From: Lewinellaceae bacterium
Lineage (GTDB): Bacteria > Bacteroidota > Bacteroidia > Chitinophagales > Saprospiraceae
Assembly: GCA_020636045.1 (NCBI GenBank)
Contig: JACJYP010000006.1
Span: 248,001-312,000, forward strand
Reading direction: 5' to 3'
Length of the DNA: 64,000 bases
Below the pieces are notes generated by a model. It worked only from the letters and a program-made list of their open reading frames with translations. It was not told the DNA's origin and did no database searches. Of the stretch, positions 23,111 through 31,872 are shown piece after piece. Positions within the stretch are counted from its first letter, which is position 1. Each line of letters opens with the position of its first letter. Made by a program: the position numbers and the translations under genes.

Positions 23111-26026
23111 TCATTGCACTACAAACTGCTTGCTCACTTTTCCATACGGAGTCTCCAGCGTTGCGACAAAACTGCCTTTCAATTTCAACTGCTGCGCACT
23201 GATGCGTTCGACATATGTACCCTGATTGCGCATCTCTGTACGGCTGTACAATGTCTGACCTGCGGCATTTACAATGAGCAGGGTAACGTTGCCTTCTTTA
23301 GGCAGGTCGTATGAAAAGGCGATCATATCCCCAGACGTGGCCGGATTGGGCGATACGGACAGGTATAGTTTGGTCGGCAATTGGTAGGGCACGACCTTGT
23401 CCTGTGAGGCGCCTTCGGGCGGATTTTCATCGTCGTAAGGGAAAAAACTCAGCACCAGCCCGCGCAGGTCGAGGCCACTGCCCTTGAAGCCGGTAATGGT
23501 GAGCCTGCTGCCGTGGCAGATCGATTTCCGGAACGCTTCCACTTGTTCGCCGGAAAGCCCTTTTTCTGTGACATATTCGCCAAGCGAGCCGCAACTGATG
23601 TAAAAACGCAGTCCGCTCAGGGTCTGCCCGTTTTCCAGCATCTGCGGCGGCCGGGCGAGCATATTTTTCAATTGCGTCGTGCTCAGCGTGTAGTAACTGA
23701 TCGTATCGCCGTCACCAGAGCGGTAACTGCGCTGGCGGGAGAAATCATTGCTCATGTGCTGCGTGAAATCGCCCCATGAAAACACGAGCGGCGACACTGC
23801 GCCGGTTTGCAGCGGCGGTTTCGGATCATTGGGCTTTACGTCCAGCGAGATGGTAACGTTCGACAGGTCGATCTCTCCGGCCCGGAACCCGCTGATCTGC
23901 AGGAGGTCGTGGTCGCCGAGTCGCTCCGCCATCCAGCGGCGGAATGCCTCGGGCAGGTGGCCATTTTCTGCGACGGCACTACGGCCCGCGTAATCCACGC
24001 GGAAACTGAAATGTGTGACTTCCTGCTTTTCGCGGAACAGGCGCGGGGCGAGTTCCGTCATTTGTATGATCTCGCCGGCAGTCATCGAATATTCTTCCGC
24101 CCGGTACGGCTGATCTGCATGTATGTATGCGTCTCCCTGCCCGAACGACCGCGCGTACATCATGGGAAACTTGCGGCCCAGGTTGCCCCATTCGAAGTAA
24201 AAGTCGCGGCGCTCGTCGCGTTTCAGGTGAAGTCGCGGATCGCCCTCGGGCACCAGCGAGAAAACGCTTTGCGCGCCGCTACTGCTAAACAGTGCGCTCT
24301 GGTCGTCGTTACCCAGCTGAGCAATACGCACCATCACACCGGGCTGCAGGCGTGTTTTTACGGATTCCAGTTTGGCGCGGATGCCGGCTATCGGTATGCC
24401 CTCAAGTTCTGCCGGTATGGCCACGATCATCTCGTAGAATACCCCGGGTTTGGCTACCCAAACCACCAGTTTATCTGCAATACCTTCGGTGCCGTCGGCA
24501 TGTACAATTTTGGGGGTCTGCTGCATGTGCTGCCAGAACTCCTCGACCGTGAAAAATTGCCGGTCCGCATCGCTCTTGCGCGCATCACCCCATATCAGCA
24601 CTGTCGGCTCCATCAGGGCAATTTTGGCGGGGTCTTCTGCCCAGTTGATCTGGCTGCTATTGCGGGGAAGCCAGCCAGGCGCAACCGCGCCAAAGGAAAG
24701 GTACACAACGGCCTTTTCCCCGTTGGGCAGCGGCAGGTTTTTCAATTGCAGGTAGTCGTTTTTGTCGAGGCCGGCAACGTAGGCTTCCACTTCCGGCCGC
24801 ACGGTTTTGTATATTGATTCATCGTAGTAATCGCTGTTTACGGCGATGTTACCGAGTTGCAGGGAAAAACGCTGCTCCAGCGATTGCCCGTTGTACAGCC
24901 GGGGTTCGCGCTTCAGCGCTTCGCGGAATTCTTCGGGTGAAAGGTCGACCCCGCCGTACCATTCGCCCGTGGCCGGGTCATGTACGATCCGGCACTGGAC
25001 CGAACCCCAGTAAAAGATATAAGGCGTCGGTTCGCTCGCGGGCGCAGGTTTTTCGGCAGCCACGGTCACCTCGCCCAGCATGCCGGCGAGCAGGTCGGCT
25101 TTGCGCATGGCTTCCGCAAGCGGCGCGGCGGCGGGCAGGGTTTCTACCAGGCGGAATGAAAAAAGGAGCATCAGCGTCGCAAACAGCGGCATGATCAGGA
25201 GGTATTTGAGGCGTCGGAAGGGGCGTGAAGGGCGTCTGGCAAGCATAAGCAGGCGGTGTTTAATAAGTGAATGAAAAGTATTCACCAGGCCGGACCGGGC
25301 CCTTTGTCCGGCTTTTTGGTGTTGAACGAGCAAGGTGGCGTATTCGGAACGCCGTCCCGTGTCGCGCACGACATGCGCGTCGGCAATATATTCGTGCACG
25401 GCACAGAGGCTGCGGCGAAAAGCGTGCATGAGGGGATTGAACCACTGCACGATCAGCATGGCTTCCATCAGCAGCACATCGAGGCTGTGCCACTGGCGTA
25501 CGTGCACGTGTTCATGTTCGAGGATCAGCGATGACGCTGCTGCCTGTCCCGGTTTGTTTTTCCAGAAGATCAGGCCGAAAAAGGAAGCCGGCGCTTCCTC
25601 GAAACCAGAAAGATCGCCTTTGCGATAGCGCCCGATCGTGCGCCATAGCAGTACGATGCGCAGCAACAGGCGCAGTGTCAGCAACCCGGCGCCGAGCAGG
25701 TACGCCCACCACAGGAGGGTTCCCAGCGACACCGACCAGCCTTCGGCTACCGGCTGTGCGAGTGTGTGCCGAAAATGTGCCGGAGCGGCCTGGGCCTGTT
25801 CCACCAGGGCGGAAAATTCCAGGGCCGGCGTTTGTGGAATATCAGGCGTTGCGGCAGGGGTTTCCAGGCTGATGTGCAGGGCCGGCAGGCTCAGCGCGAT
25901 CAACGGCGACAACAGCAGGTAAATGCGGTTCCATTGAAAAAAGGTCTCGCGCTGGAGCGCCAGCCAGTAAAATGCGTACAGGCAGGCCATGCAAAATGCC
26001 GATTCGAGGATGTAGGAGACGCTCAT
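23111..26026 (-). CDS. M56 (BlaR1-type) peptidase with four WG modules and a T9SS type A tail
   Basis: 971 residues from the ATG at 26026. Residues 1-290 are an M56 peptidase: helices near 5-25, 33-52, 100-128 and 275-292, zinc motif HEHVH (H171, E172, H175), HEYIADAHV. The exported remainder has four copies of a module of about 110-125 residues that I do not recognise (336-448, 474-595, 606-733, 746-865). Each begins with a hydrophobic-x-hydrophobic-x-WG strand, then an [ST]xxE helix, an F-x-F strand, and near the end a GF/LI strand (LLQISGFRAGEIDL, RLTITGFKGSGLDL). Residues 886-971 are a type A T9SS sorting domain (LSVSPNPATSGDMIAFSY ... VTLLIVNAAGQTLYS). A sorting domain on an inner-membrane peptidase is odd. 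Overlaps its BlaI gene by 4 bp (ATGA). Confidence 0.88.
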   Translation of the reverse strand: MSVSYILESAFCMACLYAFYWLALQRETFFQWNRIYLLLSPLIALSLPALHISLETPAATPDIPQTPALEFSALVEQAQAAPAHFRHTLAQPVAEGWSVSLGTLLWWAYLLGAGLLTLRLLLRIVLLWRTIGRYRKGDLSGFEEAPASFFGLIFWKNKPGQAAASSLILEHEHVHVRQWHSLDVLLMEAMLIVQWFNPLMHAFRRSLCAVHEYIADAHVVRDTGRRSEYATLLVQHQKAGQRARSGLVNTFHSLIKHRLLMLARRPSRPFRRLKYLLIMPLFATLMLLFSFRLVETLPAAAPLAEAMRKADLLAGMLGEVTVAAEKPAPASEPTPYIFYWGSVQCRIVHDPATGEWYGGVDLSPEEFREALKREPRLYNGQSLEQRFSLQLGNIAVNSDYYDESIYKTVRPEVEAYVAGLDKNDYLQLKNLPLPNGEKAVVYLSFGAVAPGWLPRNSSQINWAEDPAKIALMEPTVLIWGDARKSDADRQFFTVEEFWQHMQQTPKIVHADGTEGIADKLVVWVAKPGVFYEMIVAIPAELEGIPIAGIRAKLESVKTRLQPGVMVRIAQLGNDDQSALFSSSGAQSVFSLVPEGDPRLHLKRDERRDFYFEWGNLGRKFPMMYARSFGQGDAYIHADQPYRAEEYSMTAGEIIQMTELAPRLFREKQEVTHFSFRVDYAGRSAVAENGHLPEAFRRWMAERLGDHDLLQISGFRAGEIDLSNVTISLDVKPNDPKPPLQTGAVSPLVFSWGDFTQHMSNDFSRQRSYRSGDGDTISYYTLSTTQLKNMLARPPQMLENGQTLSGLRFYISCGSLGEYVTEKGLSGEQVEAFRKSICHGSRLTITGFKGSGLDLRGLVLSFFPYDDENPPEGASQDKVVPYQLPTKLYLSVSPNPATSGDMIAFSYDLPKEGNVTLLIVNAAGQTLYSRTEMRNQGTYVERISAQQLKLKGSFVATLETPYGKVSKQFVVQ

Positions 26027-26397
26027 GGCTTCGGGTTGTTTTTTTCTGATTTGCGAATTTCTTCCAGCAGCCGGTCCAGTTCTTCCGGGTCCACGTTTTC
26101 TTCACGCACGAAATAAGACAGCAGTGCGGAGGGTGAGCCGCCGAAATAGTTTTCCATAAAGCGCCGGAAAGCGTTGGCGCGGTAGGTTTCTTTTTTCAGG
26201 ACCGGGAAGTAGCGGTGGGTTTTGCCAAAAGACTCGTAACCCACCAGCCCTTCCGCCGCCAGTTTTCTGACGATGGAAGACACGGTGTTGTAGGGCGGCT
26301 TTTCTTCCATTTCTTCGATGATGTCGTGCACGAATGCCTTTTCCAGCCGCCAGAGGATGGTCATTACTTCTTCTTCCTTGTGTGTGAGAGGGCGCAT
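26023..26397 (-). CDS. BlaI/MecI/CopY-family repressor (locus 2)
   Basis: 124 residues from the ATG at 26397. Winged helix MRPLTHKEEEVMTILWRLEKA, then YNTVSSIVRKLAAEGLVGYESFGKTHRYFPVL, and a helical C-terminus ending in lysines. Stop and start overlap the M56 gene (ATGA), so the pair is translationally coupled, as in bla operons. The residues contacting DNA (TVSSIVR versus TVSSVVR) are almost the same as in the locus 1 repressor, in keeping with their shared operator sequence. Confidence 0.93.
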   Translation of the reverse strand: MRPLTHKEEEVMTILWRLEKAFVHDIIEEMEEKPPYNTVSSIVRKLAAEGLVGYESFGKTHRYFPVLKKETYRANAFRRFMENYFGGSPSALLSYFVREENVDPEELDRLLEEIRKSEKNNPKP

Positions 26398-26422
26398 GAT
26401 CGCTATGAATATTGGTGCGGGA

Positions 26423-26473
26423 CAAAGGTGGAAACTATTTTTCAGTTTTACAACTAATTTTTAGTTATAAAAC
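26423..26473 (-). promoter_or_regulatory. promoter and BlaI-type operator of locus 2
   Basis: Minus strand: TTG (26453-26451), 20 nt, CACCTTTG (26430-26423). Operator arms GTTTTACAACTA (26445-26456) and TAGTTATAAAAC (26462-26473) with a 5-nt spacer, 11 of 12 symmetric. As in locus 1 the -33 TTG is within the CAACTA arm, so repressor binding would block sigma contact. Confidence 0.7.
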
Positions 26474-26525
26474 GGAAGTGTCGTTATTTTAATTATAAGC
26501 CACTGATAAACAAGTAGATGTGAAA

Positions 26526-26678
26526 ATGTTCCTTTTGTGGCAAGTGCACCTGCACAGCGCGCCATCCCATTTTTATGAAAAGGAATTGATCAGAATCTTG
26601 TTGGAGGACGGCCGGTTTGCACAAGTGACAAGGTGGCCGGAGCGACATGACAATTTGAATTATAGAGATACAAACTAG
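26526..26678 (+). CDS. possible small protein (50 aa), doubtful
   Basis: ATG at 26526 to TAG at 26678, beginning MFLLWQVHLHS and containing FYEKELIRILLEDGRFAQV. No homology known and no promoter seen. It is the only coding-like stretch in the 357-bp gap between the BlaI gene and the FAD monooxygenase; it may be a remnant or chance. Confidence 0.2.
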   Translation: MFLLWQVHLHSAPSHFYEKELIRILLEDGRFAQVTRWPERHDNLNYRDTN

Positions 26679-26691
26679 AAACCCGCCGGAG

Positions 26692-26699
26692 TACATTTG
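26692..26699 (+). promoter_or_regulatory. -7 element TACATTTG for FAD monooxygenase
   Basis: TACATTTG, 55 nt before the ATG at 26755. No TTG at the right spacing. Confidence 0.45.
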
Positions 26700-26754
26700 T
26701 ATGCGTCAGGTGTCTGTGTTGGCGCCGGTCGTTTAAGCACCTTAAACTCACCAT

Positions 26755-27984
26755 ATGAAAATCGGAATAGTTGGCGGGTCCATCGCAGGCTGCTCGGCTG
26801 CGTACCTGTTCATGAAAGAAGGCCACGAGGTAACAGTATTCGAACGCTCCGGTAAAGCGCTGGTAGGCCGTGGCGGCGGCATCGGTACTACCCCCGCCCT
26901 GATGGAACAAATTCGGAACGACGGCCTTATCGGCAACGACTTCGCTTCATTCAGGATCAGTAAAATGCCTTTTGTCGGCAAACTTGATTCCGCAGAGCCA
27001 TATGGTAAAACCGCCTGGTCGATGCCCATGCAGTTTGAAGTATTTCAATGGAACGAATTGTGGCAAAAACTGAGGAGCAACGTTCCTGATCATTGCTACC
27101 GTCCGGGAGTCAAAATAGTGGATGCCGGACAGATTGCAGGCGGAAAAGTTGAGTTAACCACCGACAGTGGCAAAAAGCAGGTATTCGATCTGGTATTGTT
27201 TGCCGACGGGTATAATTCTCTGGGGCGCAGTATTCTGTTTCCCGACAAACATTTACAATACCGGGGGTACGTATTGTGGCGCGGTCTGCTCCCGGAGTCG
27301 GAAGTAGATGGACAGATCAGGCTAAAAGACGAGATACTGAGGCTGTCTTACTGCAGCGGCCGGCCCGGCCACAACGTGGTCTATTTTATCCCCCATCCCG
27401 ACGGTTCGGTAAAGGAAGGTGCGCGCATAGTCAACTGGGCGGCCTATATCACATTTACAGAAACCGAACTGGACGAGCTGATGACGGATAAAAACGGGAA
27501 GATGAGGGTGGGCACCCTGCCGCCAGGTGCCATGAGCGAACAAAATGAGGCACGTCTGAAGCGTTTGCTTTCCGAAAGCATTCCGGCCCACTACGGGGCG
27601 ATGGTGGAAAAGACCGAAGACAGCTACATTCAGGTTATTTATACCCTTGATCTGGAGAGGTACTATAAAGACAATATGTGCCTGATCGGGGATGCCGGCA
27701 TGGTGATACAGCCTTTTACGGGTTCCGGAGTGTTCAAAGGGTATAACAATGCGAAAGATCTGATCCATTGCCTGCACGAGCACGATAGCCTGGAAAAGGC
27801 GCTGGATAGTTGGAGCGGAAAACAGATCGAAACCGGAAGGCGCCTGCTTGCATTGGGAGAACAGATGGAAAAAGCGTTTATCTGGGAGCAGCCCGATTTT
27901 GCGAGGGCTACAGAGGAAGAGACAGCCAACTGGTGGAAGGCTTCCGTGACATTTCCGGAGAATTTCACATATGAAAAACGCTGA
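26755..27984 (+). CDS. FAD-dependent aromatic-ring-type monooxygenase
   Basis: 409 residues. N-terminal FAD site GIVGGSIAGCSAAYLF, a GRGGGIG loop, the DG motif (FADGYNSLGRSI) and the second FAD motif CLIGDAGMVIQPFTGSG. This is the class A flavoprotein hydroxylase fold; the GTTPALMEQI region suggests a 2,6-dihydroxypyridine- or salicylate-hydroxylase-like member. The true substrate is unknown. The stop TGA shares a base with the ATG of the next gene, so the two are translationally coupled. Lower GC than most of the window. Confidence 0.88.
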   Translation: MKIGIVGGSIAGCSAAYLFMKEGHEVTVFERSGKALVGRGGGIGTTPALMEQIRNDGLIGNDFASFRISKMPFVGKLDSAEPYGKTAWSMPMQFEVFQWNELWQKLRSNVPDHCYRPGVKIVDAGQIAGGKVELTTDSGKKQVFDLVLFADGYNSLGRSILFPDKHLQYRGYVLWRGLLPESEVDGQIRLKDEILRLSYCSGRPGHNVVYFIPHPDGSVKEGARIVNWAAYITFTETELDELMTDKNGKMRVGTLPPGAMSEQNEARLKRLLSESIPAHYGAMVEKTEDSYIQVIYTLDLERYYKDNMCLIGDAGMVIQPFTGSGVFKGYNNAKDLIHCLHEHDSLEKALDSWSGKQIETGRRLLALGEQMEKAFIWEQPDFARATEEETANWWKASVTFPENFTYEKR

Positions 27985-29501
27985 TGAGCCGCTGCGATGC
28001 ATACCGATATACAGTCGCTTATGTCCTCGTTTTTTGTTGCATGGCATGGGTCAACGGGTATGACCAGTGGCTCGGTTTGCCGCCTGTCGGTATCCACCAG
28101 TGGCGGCAGGCCGACGGCGCGGCCATCGCGTGGCATTATTCACAAAACCCTTCCTTTTCGGAGATACGGGTTTGCAACCTGTTTTCGTCGGGCGACGGTC
28201 ATGCTGCCGGTGAGTTTCCCTTGTTATACTGGCTCTCCGGTCTGACGACCCGTTATTTCAATTATCCGGTATTTCCGCTGCGCTGGATCGGGCTGTTGCT
28301 ACAGTTTGCCGGTGTCTGGGCGTTTGGATGGACCGTTCTTCAGGTGTCCCAGCGCCCCTTGATCGCCGTACTGATATCGGGACTCCTGCTCACGTCGCCC
28401 ATATTCGCTTATTACGGCCCGTGCTTCCTGCCTGATGCCCCGGCTTTTTGCCTGATCCTGATGACGCTGGCCTGCCTGTACCGCGCCCGGCAGCGGCGCA
28501 GTCTGCGATGGCTTTGGGCCGCCGTTTTTTGCGCTTCCCTGGCCGTGTCGCTCAAGATCAGCATGGCCATCGCTCCGCTGGCCATCGCCATCGCCTGGGG
28601 AGCAGGCCTGTGGAAAGGGCAGGAGCGGCCCGATGCCACGTGGAGTCGTGCGCAGGTGGCTGTCGCACTGGCCGGGTGGACTGTTTTGGTGTTGTCGTGT
28701 TACGGGTGGCTCTCGGATTACAATGCCCGGCACCAGGCCGTTTATTTTCTGGCGTCGACACGCCCGGTCTGGAATTACGACGCATCGTTTATCCTGGAAA
28801 CCTTCGTTATGATCGGAAGGAGGGGGCTGCCCGCTTACGCATCAGCGGGCTTGTATCTTGCCTGCGCCGGGAGCCTGTGGCTTATTTTTAAAAACCGGAA
28901 ATCAATTTCCTTTTTTGAGAAAAATCTGATCGTATGGAGCGCGCTCGGGGGAGTAGCCTATTTCCTGTTGTGGTTCAGGATGTTCCGCGAGCACGACTAC
29001 TACGCGTTGAGCCTGTTGGTGTTACCGGCAATCTGGCTGATATCGGGAGTACGGCTCGCCCGTTCGCTGTACCGGGAAAAACCCCTCGTTTATGCCCTGG
29101 GGTTGTGCCTTGTCGCCGGTGCTGTACACAGCCACCTGATCCTGTCGAAACGCCTGCACCAGGCTTTTTATCCTGAAACGGACCTGAACCTGCCGCCCGA
29201 TGCCTTTCTGGAGGAAGGCGCACTGGAAAAACTGGGCATTCCCGGCGCCGCGCGGTTTCTTTGTCCGCAGGACCCTTCCCCCAACATCGCGCTGTACGCG
29301 CTCCGGCGCAACGGCTGGACGGCCTGGAATTTCGGCGACCGCATTACCGCTGATACCCTTCAAAAGTACCGGACGAAGTTCGACCTGACGCACCTGGCGC
29401 TGCGCGACACCGCATTGTACAGTCCCTTGTACGAACAATTTTTTCCACTAAAAATCAGTCAGATAAAAGGCTGGCACCTGTACGCGGGGCCGGAAAAATA
29501 A
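27984..29501 (+). CDS. polytopic GT-C-like glycosyltransferase-type membrane protein
   Basis: 505 residues with 10 or more hydrophobic helices. The N-terminal luminal loop has a HQWRQADGAAIAWHY block, an acidic/His arrangement seen in dolichyl-phosphate-type GT-C transferases (GT39/PMT-like), followed by NLFSSGDGHAAGEFPLLYWL. A soluble C-terminal tail of about 90 residues follows the last helix. Likely transfers sugar from a polyprenyl-phosphate donor to an exported acceptor (inference from fold only). Start overlaps the monooxygenase stop (TGATG). The stop is next to a hairpin shared with the convergent gene. Confidence 0.72.
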   Translation: MSRCDAYRYTVAYVLVFCCMAWVNGYDQWLGLPPVGIHQWRQADGAAIAWHYSQNPSFSEIRVCNLFSSGDGHAAGEFPLLYWLSGLTTRYFNYPVFPLRWIGLLLQFAGVWAFGWTVLQVSQRPLIAVLISGLLLTSPIFAYYGPCFLPDAPAFCLILMTLACLYRARQRRSLRWLWAAVFCASLAVSLKISMAIAPLAIAIAWGAGLWKGQERPDATWSRAQVAVALAGWTVLVLSCYGWLSDYNARHQAVYFLASTRPVWNYDASFILETFVMIGRRGLPAYASAGLYLACAGSLWLIFKNRKSISFFEKNLIVWSALGGVAYFLLWFRMFREHDYYALSLLVLPAIWLISGVRLARSLYREKPLVYALGLCLVAGAVHSHLILSKRLHQAFYPETDLNLPPDAFLEEGALEKLGIPGAARFLCPQDPSPNIALYALRRNGWTAWNFGDRITADTLQKYRTKFDLTHLALRDTALYSPLYEQFFPLKISQIKGWHLYAGPEK

Positions 29502-29503
29502 AA

Positions 29504-29539
29504 GCGGCATGCGGATCTCTCCCGAAATCCACATGCCGC
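29504..29539 (-). terminator. terminator hairpin between convergent genes
   Basis: Arms GCGGCATGCGGAT (29504-29516) and ATCCACATGCCGC (29527-29539), 12 of 13 paired. On the minus strand it is followed by TTTTATTTTT, so it mainly ends the aldehyde dehydrogenase transcript; it may also serve the plus-strand gene ending at 29501. Confidence 0.75.
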
Positions 29540-29614
29540 CGGTATAACATTTAAACTCGTCAGCGCAGCGTCTTTATCATCTGTCTACTGCAAGTTGCAT
29601 ATTGGCAATATTCA

Positions 29615-31147
29615 CTAAAAATCGAATTTGATCCCCTGTGCCAGCGGCAAATTCTCGGAATAATTGATCGTATTCGTTTGCCGGCGCATGTACGCTTTCC
29701 AGGCATCGGAGCCCGACTCGCGGCCTCCGCCGGTTTCCTTTTCGCCGCCGAAAGCGCCCCCGATCTCGGCGCCGGAGGTGCCGATGTTCACGTTGGCGAT
29801 GCCGCAATCGGAACCCGCAGCCGACAGGAAACGCTCGGCTTCGCGCAGGTTGGTGGTCATGATCGCCGAGGAAAGGCCCTGCGGCACCGCGTTTTGCAGG
29901 GCGACGGCCTCCTCGATGTTCTTGTATTTGATCAGGTACAGGATGGGTGCGAAGGTTTCGTGCTGCACGATATCCCAGTGGTTTTCCACTTCGGCGATGC
30001 AGGGCTTCACATAACAGCCGCTTTCATAGCCCGGGCCGGAAAGCACGCCGCCTTCCACCAGGAACTTGCCCTTGTGTTTTTTCACCGCTTCGATGGCGTG
30101 GAGGTAGTTTTCCACGGCCTGTGCGTCGATCAGCGGACCGACGTGGTTGGCCGGGTCGAGCGGGTCGCCGATGCGAAGTTGCGGATAGGCTTTGGCGAGC
30201 GTGTTTTTCACCTGTTCGTACACGCTCTCGTGGATGATGAGGCGCCGCGTGGTGGTGCAGCGCTGGCCGGCAGTGCCCACCGCGCCGAACACCGCGCCGG
30301 TGAGCACCATTTTCATGTCCGCCGAAGGCGTGATAACAATGGCGTTGTTGCCGCCGAGTTCGAGGATGCTGCGGCCGAGGCGCTGGGCGACGGTCTGGCC
30401 CACGATCTTGCCCATGCGTACGCTGCCGGTAGCGCTGACGAGGGCCACGCGCGGGTCTTTGGTCATGAATTCGCCGACTTTGTAGTCGCCGTTGATGATA
30501 CAACTGATGCCTTCCGGCAAATTATTGGCTTTCAGCACTTTCTGGAAAAGATGCTGGCAGGCGATCGAACAAAGCGGCGTTTTTTCCGAAGCTTTCCATA
30601 CGCATACGTCACCGCAAACCCAGGCGATGCAGGCATTCCAGGACCATACCGCTACGGGGAAATTGAACGCCGAAATGATGCCCACGATGCCCAGCGGGTG
30701 CCACTGCTCGTACATGCGGTGGCCCGGACGTTCGCTGTGCATGCTGAGGCCGTACAACTGGCGGGAAAGGCCGACGGCAAAATCGCAGATGTCGATCATT
30801 TCCTGCACCTCGCCCCAGCCTTCCTGCAGGCTTTTGCCCATTTCGTAACTCACCAGCCGGCCGAGCGGGTCCTTGTACTGGCGCAGCACGTCGCCAAACT
30901 GGCGTACGATCTCGCCGCGTTTGGGTGCGGGCATATTGCGCCATTCTCCAAATGCCTGTTCGGCGGATTGGATAACCTGATCGTATTGCTCGCGCGTAGT
31001 GATGCTGACCGAGCCGATGTACTGCCCGTCCACCGGCGAGCGGGATTCGAGGTAGCGGCGACTGCCGGTGATATCGTTGAGGCCCGTCCAGGCGCCCTGG
31101 TTGCGGGTTTTCAGGCCCAGTTTTTTCAGAAATTCTTTGACTTGCAT
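29615..31147 (-). CDS. aldehyde dehydrogenase, ALDH7/aminoadipate-semialdehyde type
   Basis: 510 residues from the ATG at 31147 (MQVKEFLKKLGL). NAD-dependent aldehyde dehydrogenase: NFPVAVWSWNA, KASEKTPL with the cofactor lysine, the general-base glutamate in LELGGNNAIV and the catalytic cysteine in GTAGQRCTTTRR. The EIGGAFGGEKETGGGRESGSDAWK block is typical of the ALDH7A1-like branch, which oxidises alpha-aminoadipic semialdehyde/piperideine-6-carboxylate in lysine breakdown. The TTG-containing frame extends 17 codons upstream but lacks family sequence. The leader contains AATTTCC-type repeats and a promoter at 31372-31400. Confidence 0.93.
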   Translation of the reverse strand: MQVKEFLKKLGLKTRNQGAWTGLNDITGSRRYLESRSPVDGQYIGSVSITTREQYDQVIQSAEQAFGEWRNMPAPKRGEIVRQFGDVLRQYKDPLGRLVSYEMGKSLQEGWGEVQEMIDICDFAVGLSRQLYGLSMHSERPGHRMYEQWHPLGIVGIISAFNFPVAVWSWNACIAWVCGDVCVWKASEKTPLCSIACQHLFQKVLKANNLPEGISCIINGDYKVGEFMTKDPRVALVSATGSVRMGKIVGQTVAQRLGRSILELGGNNAIVITPSADMKMVLTGAVFGAVGTAGQRCTTTRRLIIHESVYEQVKNTLAKAYPQLRIGDPLDPANHVGPLIDAQAVENYLHAIEAVKKHKGKFLVEGGVLSGPGYESGCYVKPCIAEVENHWDIVQHETFAPILYLIKYKNIEEAVALQNAVPQGLSSAIMTTNLREAERFLSAAGSDCGIANVNIGTSGAEIGGAFGGEKETGGGRESGSDAWKAYMRRQTNTINYSENLPLAQGIKFDF

Positions 31148-31209
31148 AGCTGTGTATTGGTTAAGGATAGCTCCGGGGAAATCCCCTGTCCCAGGCAAAG
31201 CAAGCGGTG

Positions 31210-31340
31210 AACCGGAAATTGAGAAACTGGAAATTTGAGAAATTGGATATTATGACTGGAGGGTGAGTCGCTCAACTTCACGGCTCTCAATTTCCGGTTT
31301 TCAGCAGTACCTGATTTCTTAATTTCCAATTTCCGGTTTC
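31210..31340. repeat. degenerate AATTTCC/GGAAATT repeats with 15-bp inverted repeat
   Basis: GGAAATTGA-GAAACTG-GAAATTTGA-GAAATTG at 31214-31246, and the complement TTTCTTAATTTCC-AATTTCCGG at 31315-31335. A perfect 15-bp inverted repeat joins 31210-31224 (AACCGGAAATTGAGA) to 31285-31299. It falls in the long leader of the aldehyde dehydrogenase. Confidence 0.65.
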
Positions 31341-31371
31341 AATAAATGATCTCCCATGCCTTGCGGGGCCG

Positions 31372-31400
31372 CAAAGGTAAAAAAGGAGGCGCATGAACAA
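31372..31400 (-). promoter_or_regulatory. promoter of the aldehyde dehydrogenase
   Basis: Minus strand: TTG (31400-31398), 18 nt, TACCTTTG (31379-31372). The start codon is 225 nt downstream, so the AATTTCC repeats lie in the transcribed leader. Confidence 0.55.
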
Positions 31401-31438
31401 GGCCATGCGTATGTCAAAATAGGGATGGCAACCGGGGC

Positions 31439-31828
31439 TCAGGCGATCTCTTCCAGCAGGCGTTCGATTTCACCGAAAGCCTGATTGTCCTTGATCACAT
31501 AATACAGGGCGCCTTTGGCGATCGTCTGCAAGGCCACGCCGTAGTGCTCCTGCGAAGAGAGCATGACCACTTTCAGGTCGGGGCTGGTCGTTTTGATGCG
31601 TTTGAGGATCTCCATGCCGTTGAGGGCGCCCGGCACCGCCGAGTCGAGGTAGTAGTCCAGCACGATCACGTCGGGGTTGGCGCTCAGTTTGTCCAGACAT
31701 TCTTCGCCGGTGGCGAAGGTGGAAACGGTGTATTTACCAAGGCCTTCCAGTTGATCGGACAACATGGTGAGGAACATTTTGTCGTCGTCGACCAGGAAAA
31801 CCTTTTTCTTGTTGTCAGACATATTCAT
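31439..31828 (-). CDS. single-domain response regulator
   Basis: 129 residues. CheY-like receiver: acidic pocket VFLVDDDKMFL, phosphoacceptor aspartate in VIVLDYYLDS, a conserved serine/threonine at VVMLSS and the lysine in YYVIKDN. No output domain, so it acts by protein contact or as a phosphorelay carrier. It is 44 bp downstream of the hybrid kinase gene on the same strand; that kinase ends in an HPt domain, the natural phosphodonor. Confidence 0.9.
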   Translation of the reverse strand: MNMSDNKKKVFLVDDDKMFLTMLSDQLEGLGKYTVSTFATGEECLDKLSANPDVIVLDYYLDSAVPGALNGMEILKRIKTTSPDLKVVMLSSQEHYGVALQTIAKGALYYVIKDNQAFGEIERLLEEIA

Positions 31829-31872
31829 TTCGTTTTGCCGGCAAGGTAAGCATAATTGGTATTTGTGCGCTT

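Noticed and set aside
29678..31210. Plus-strand open frame of 510 codons
   Set aside because: Antisense to the aldehyde dehydrogenase, which has its catalytic Cys and Glu.
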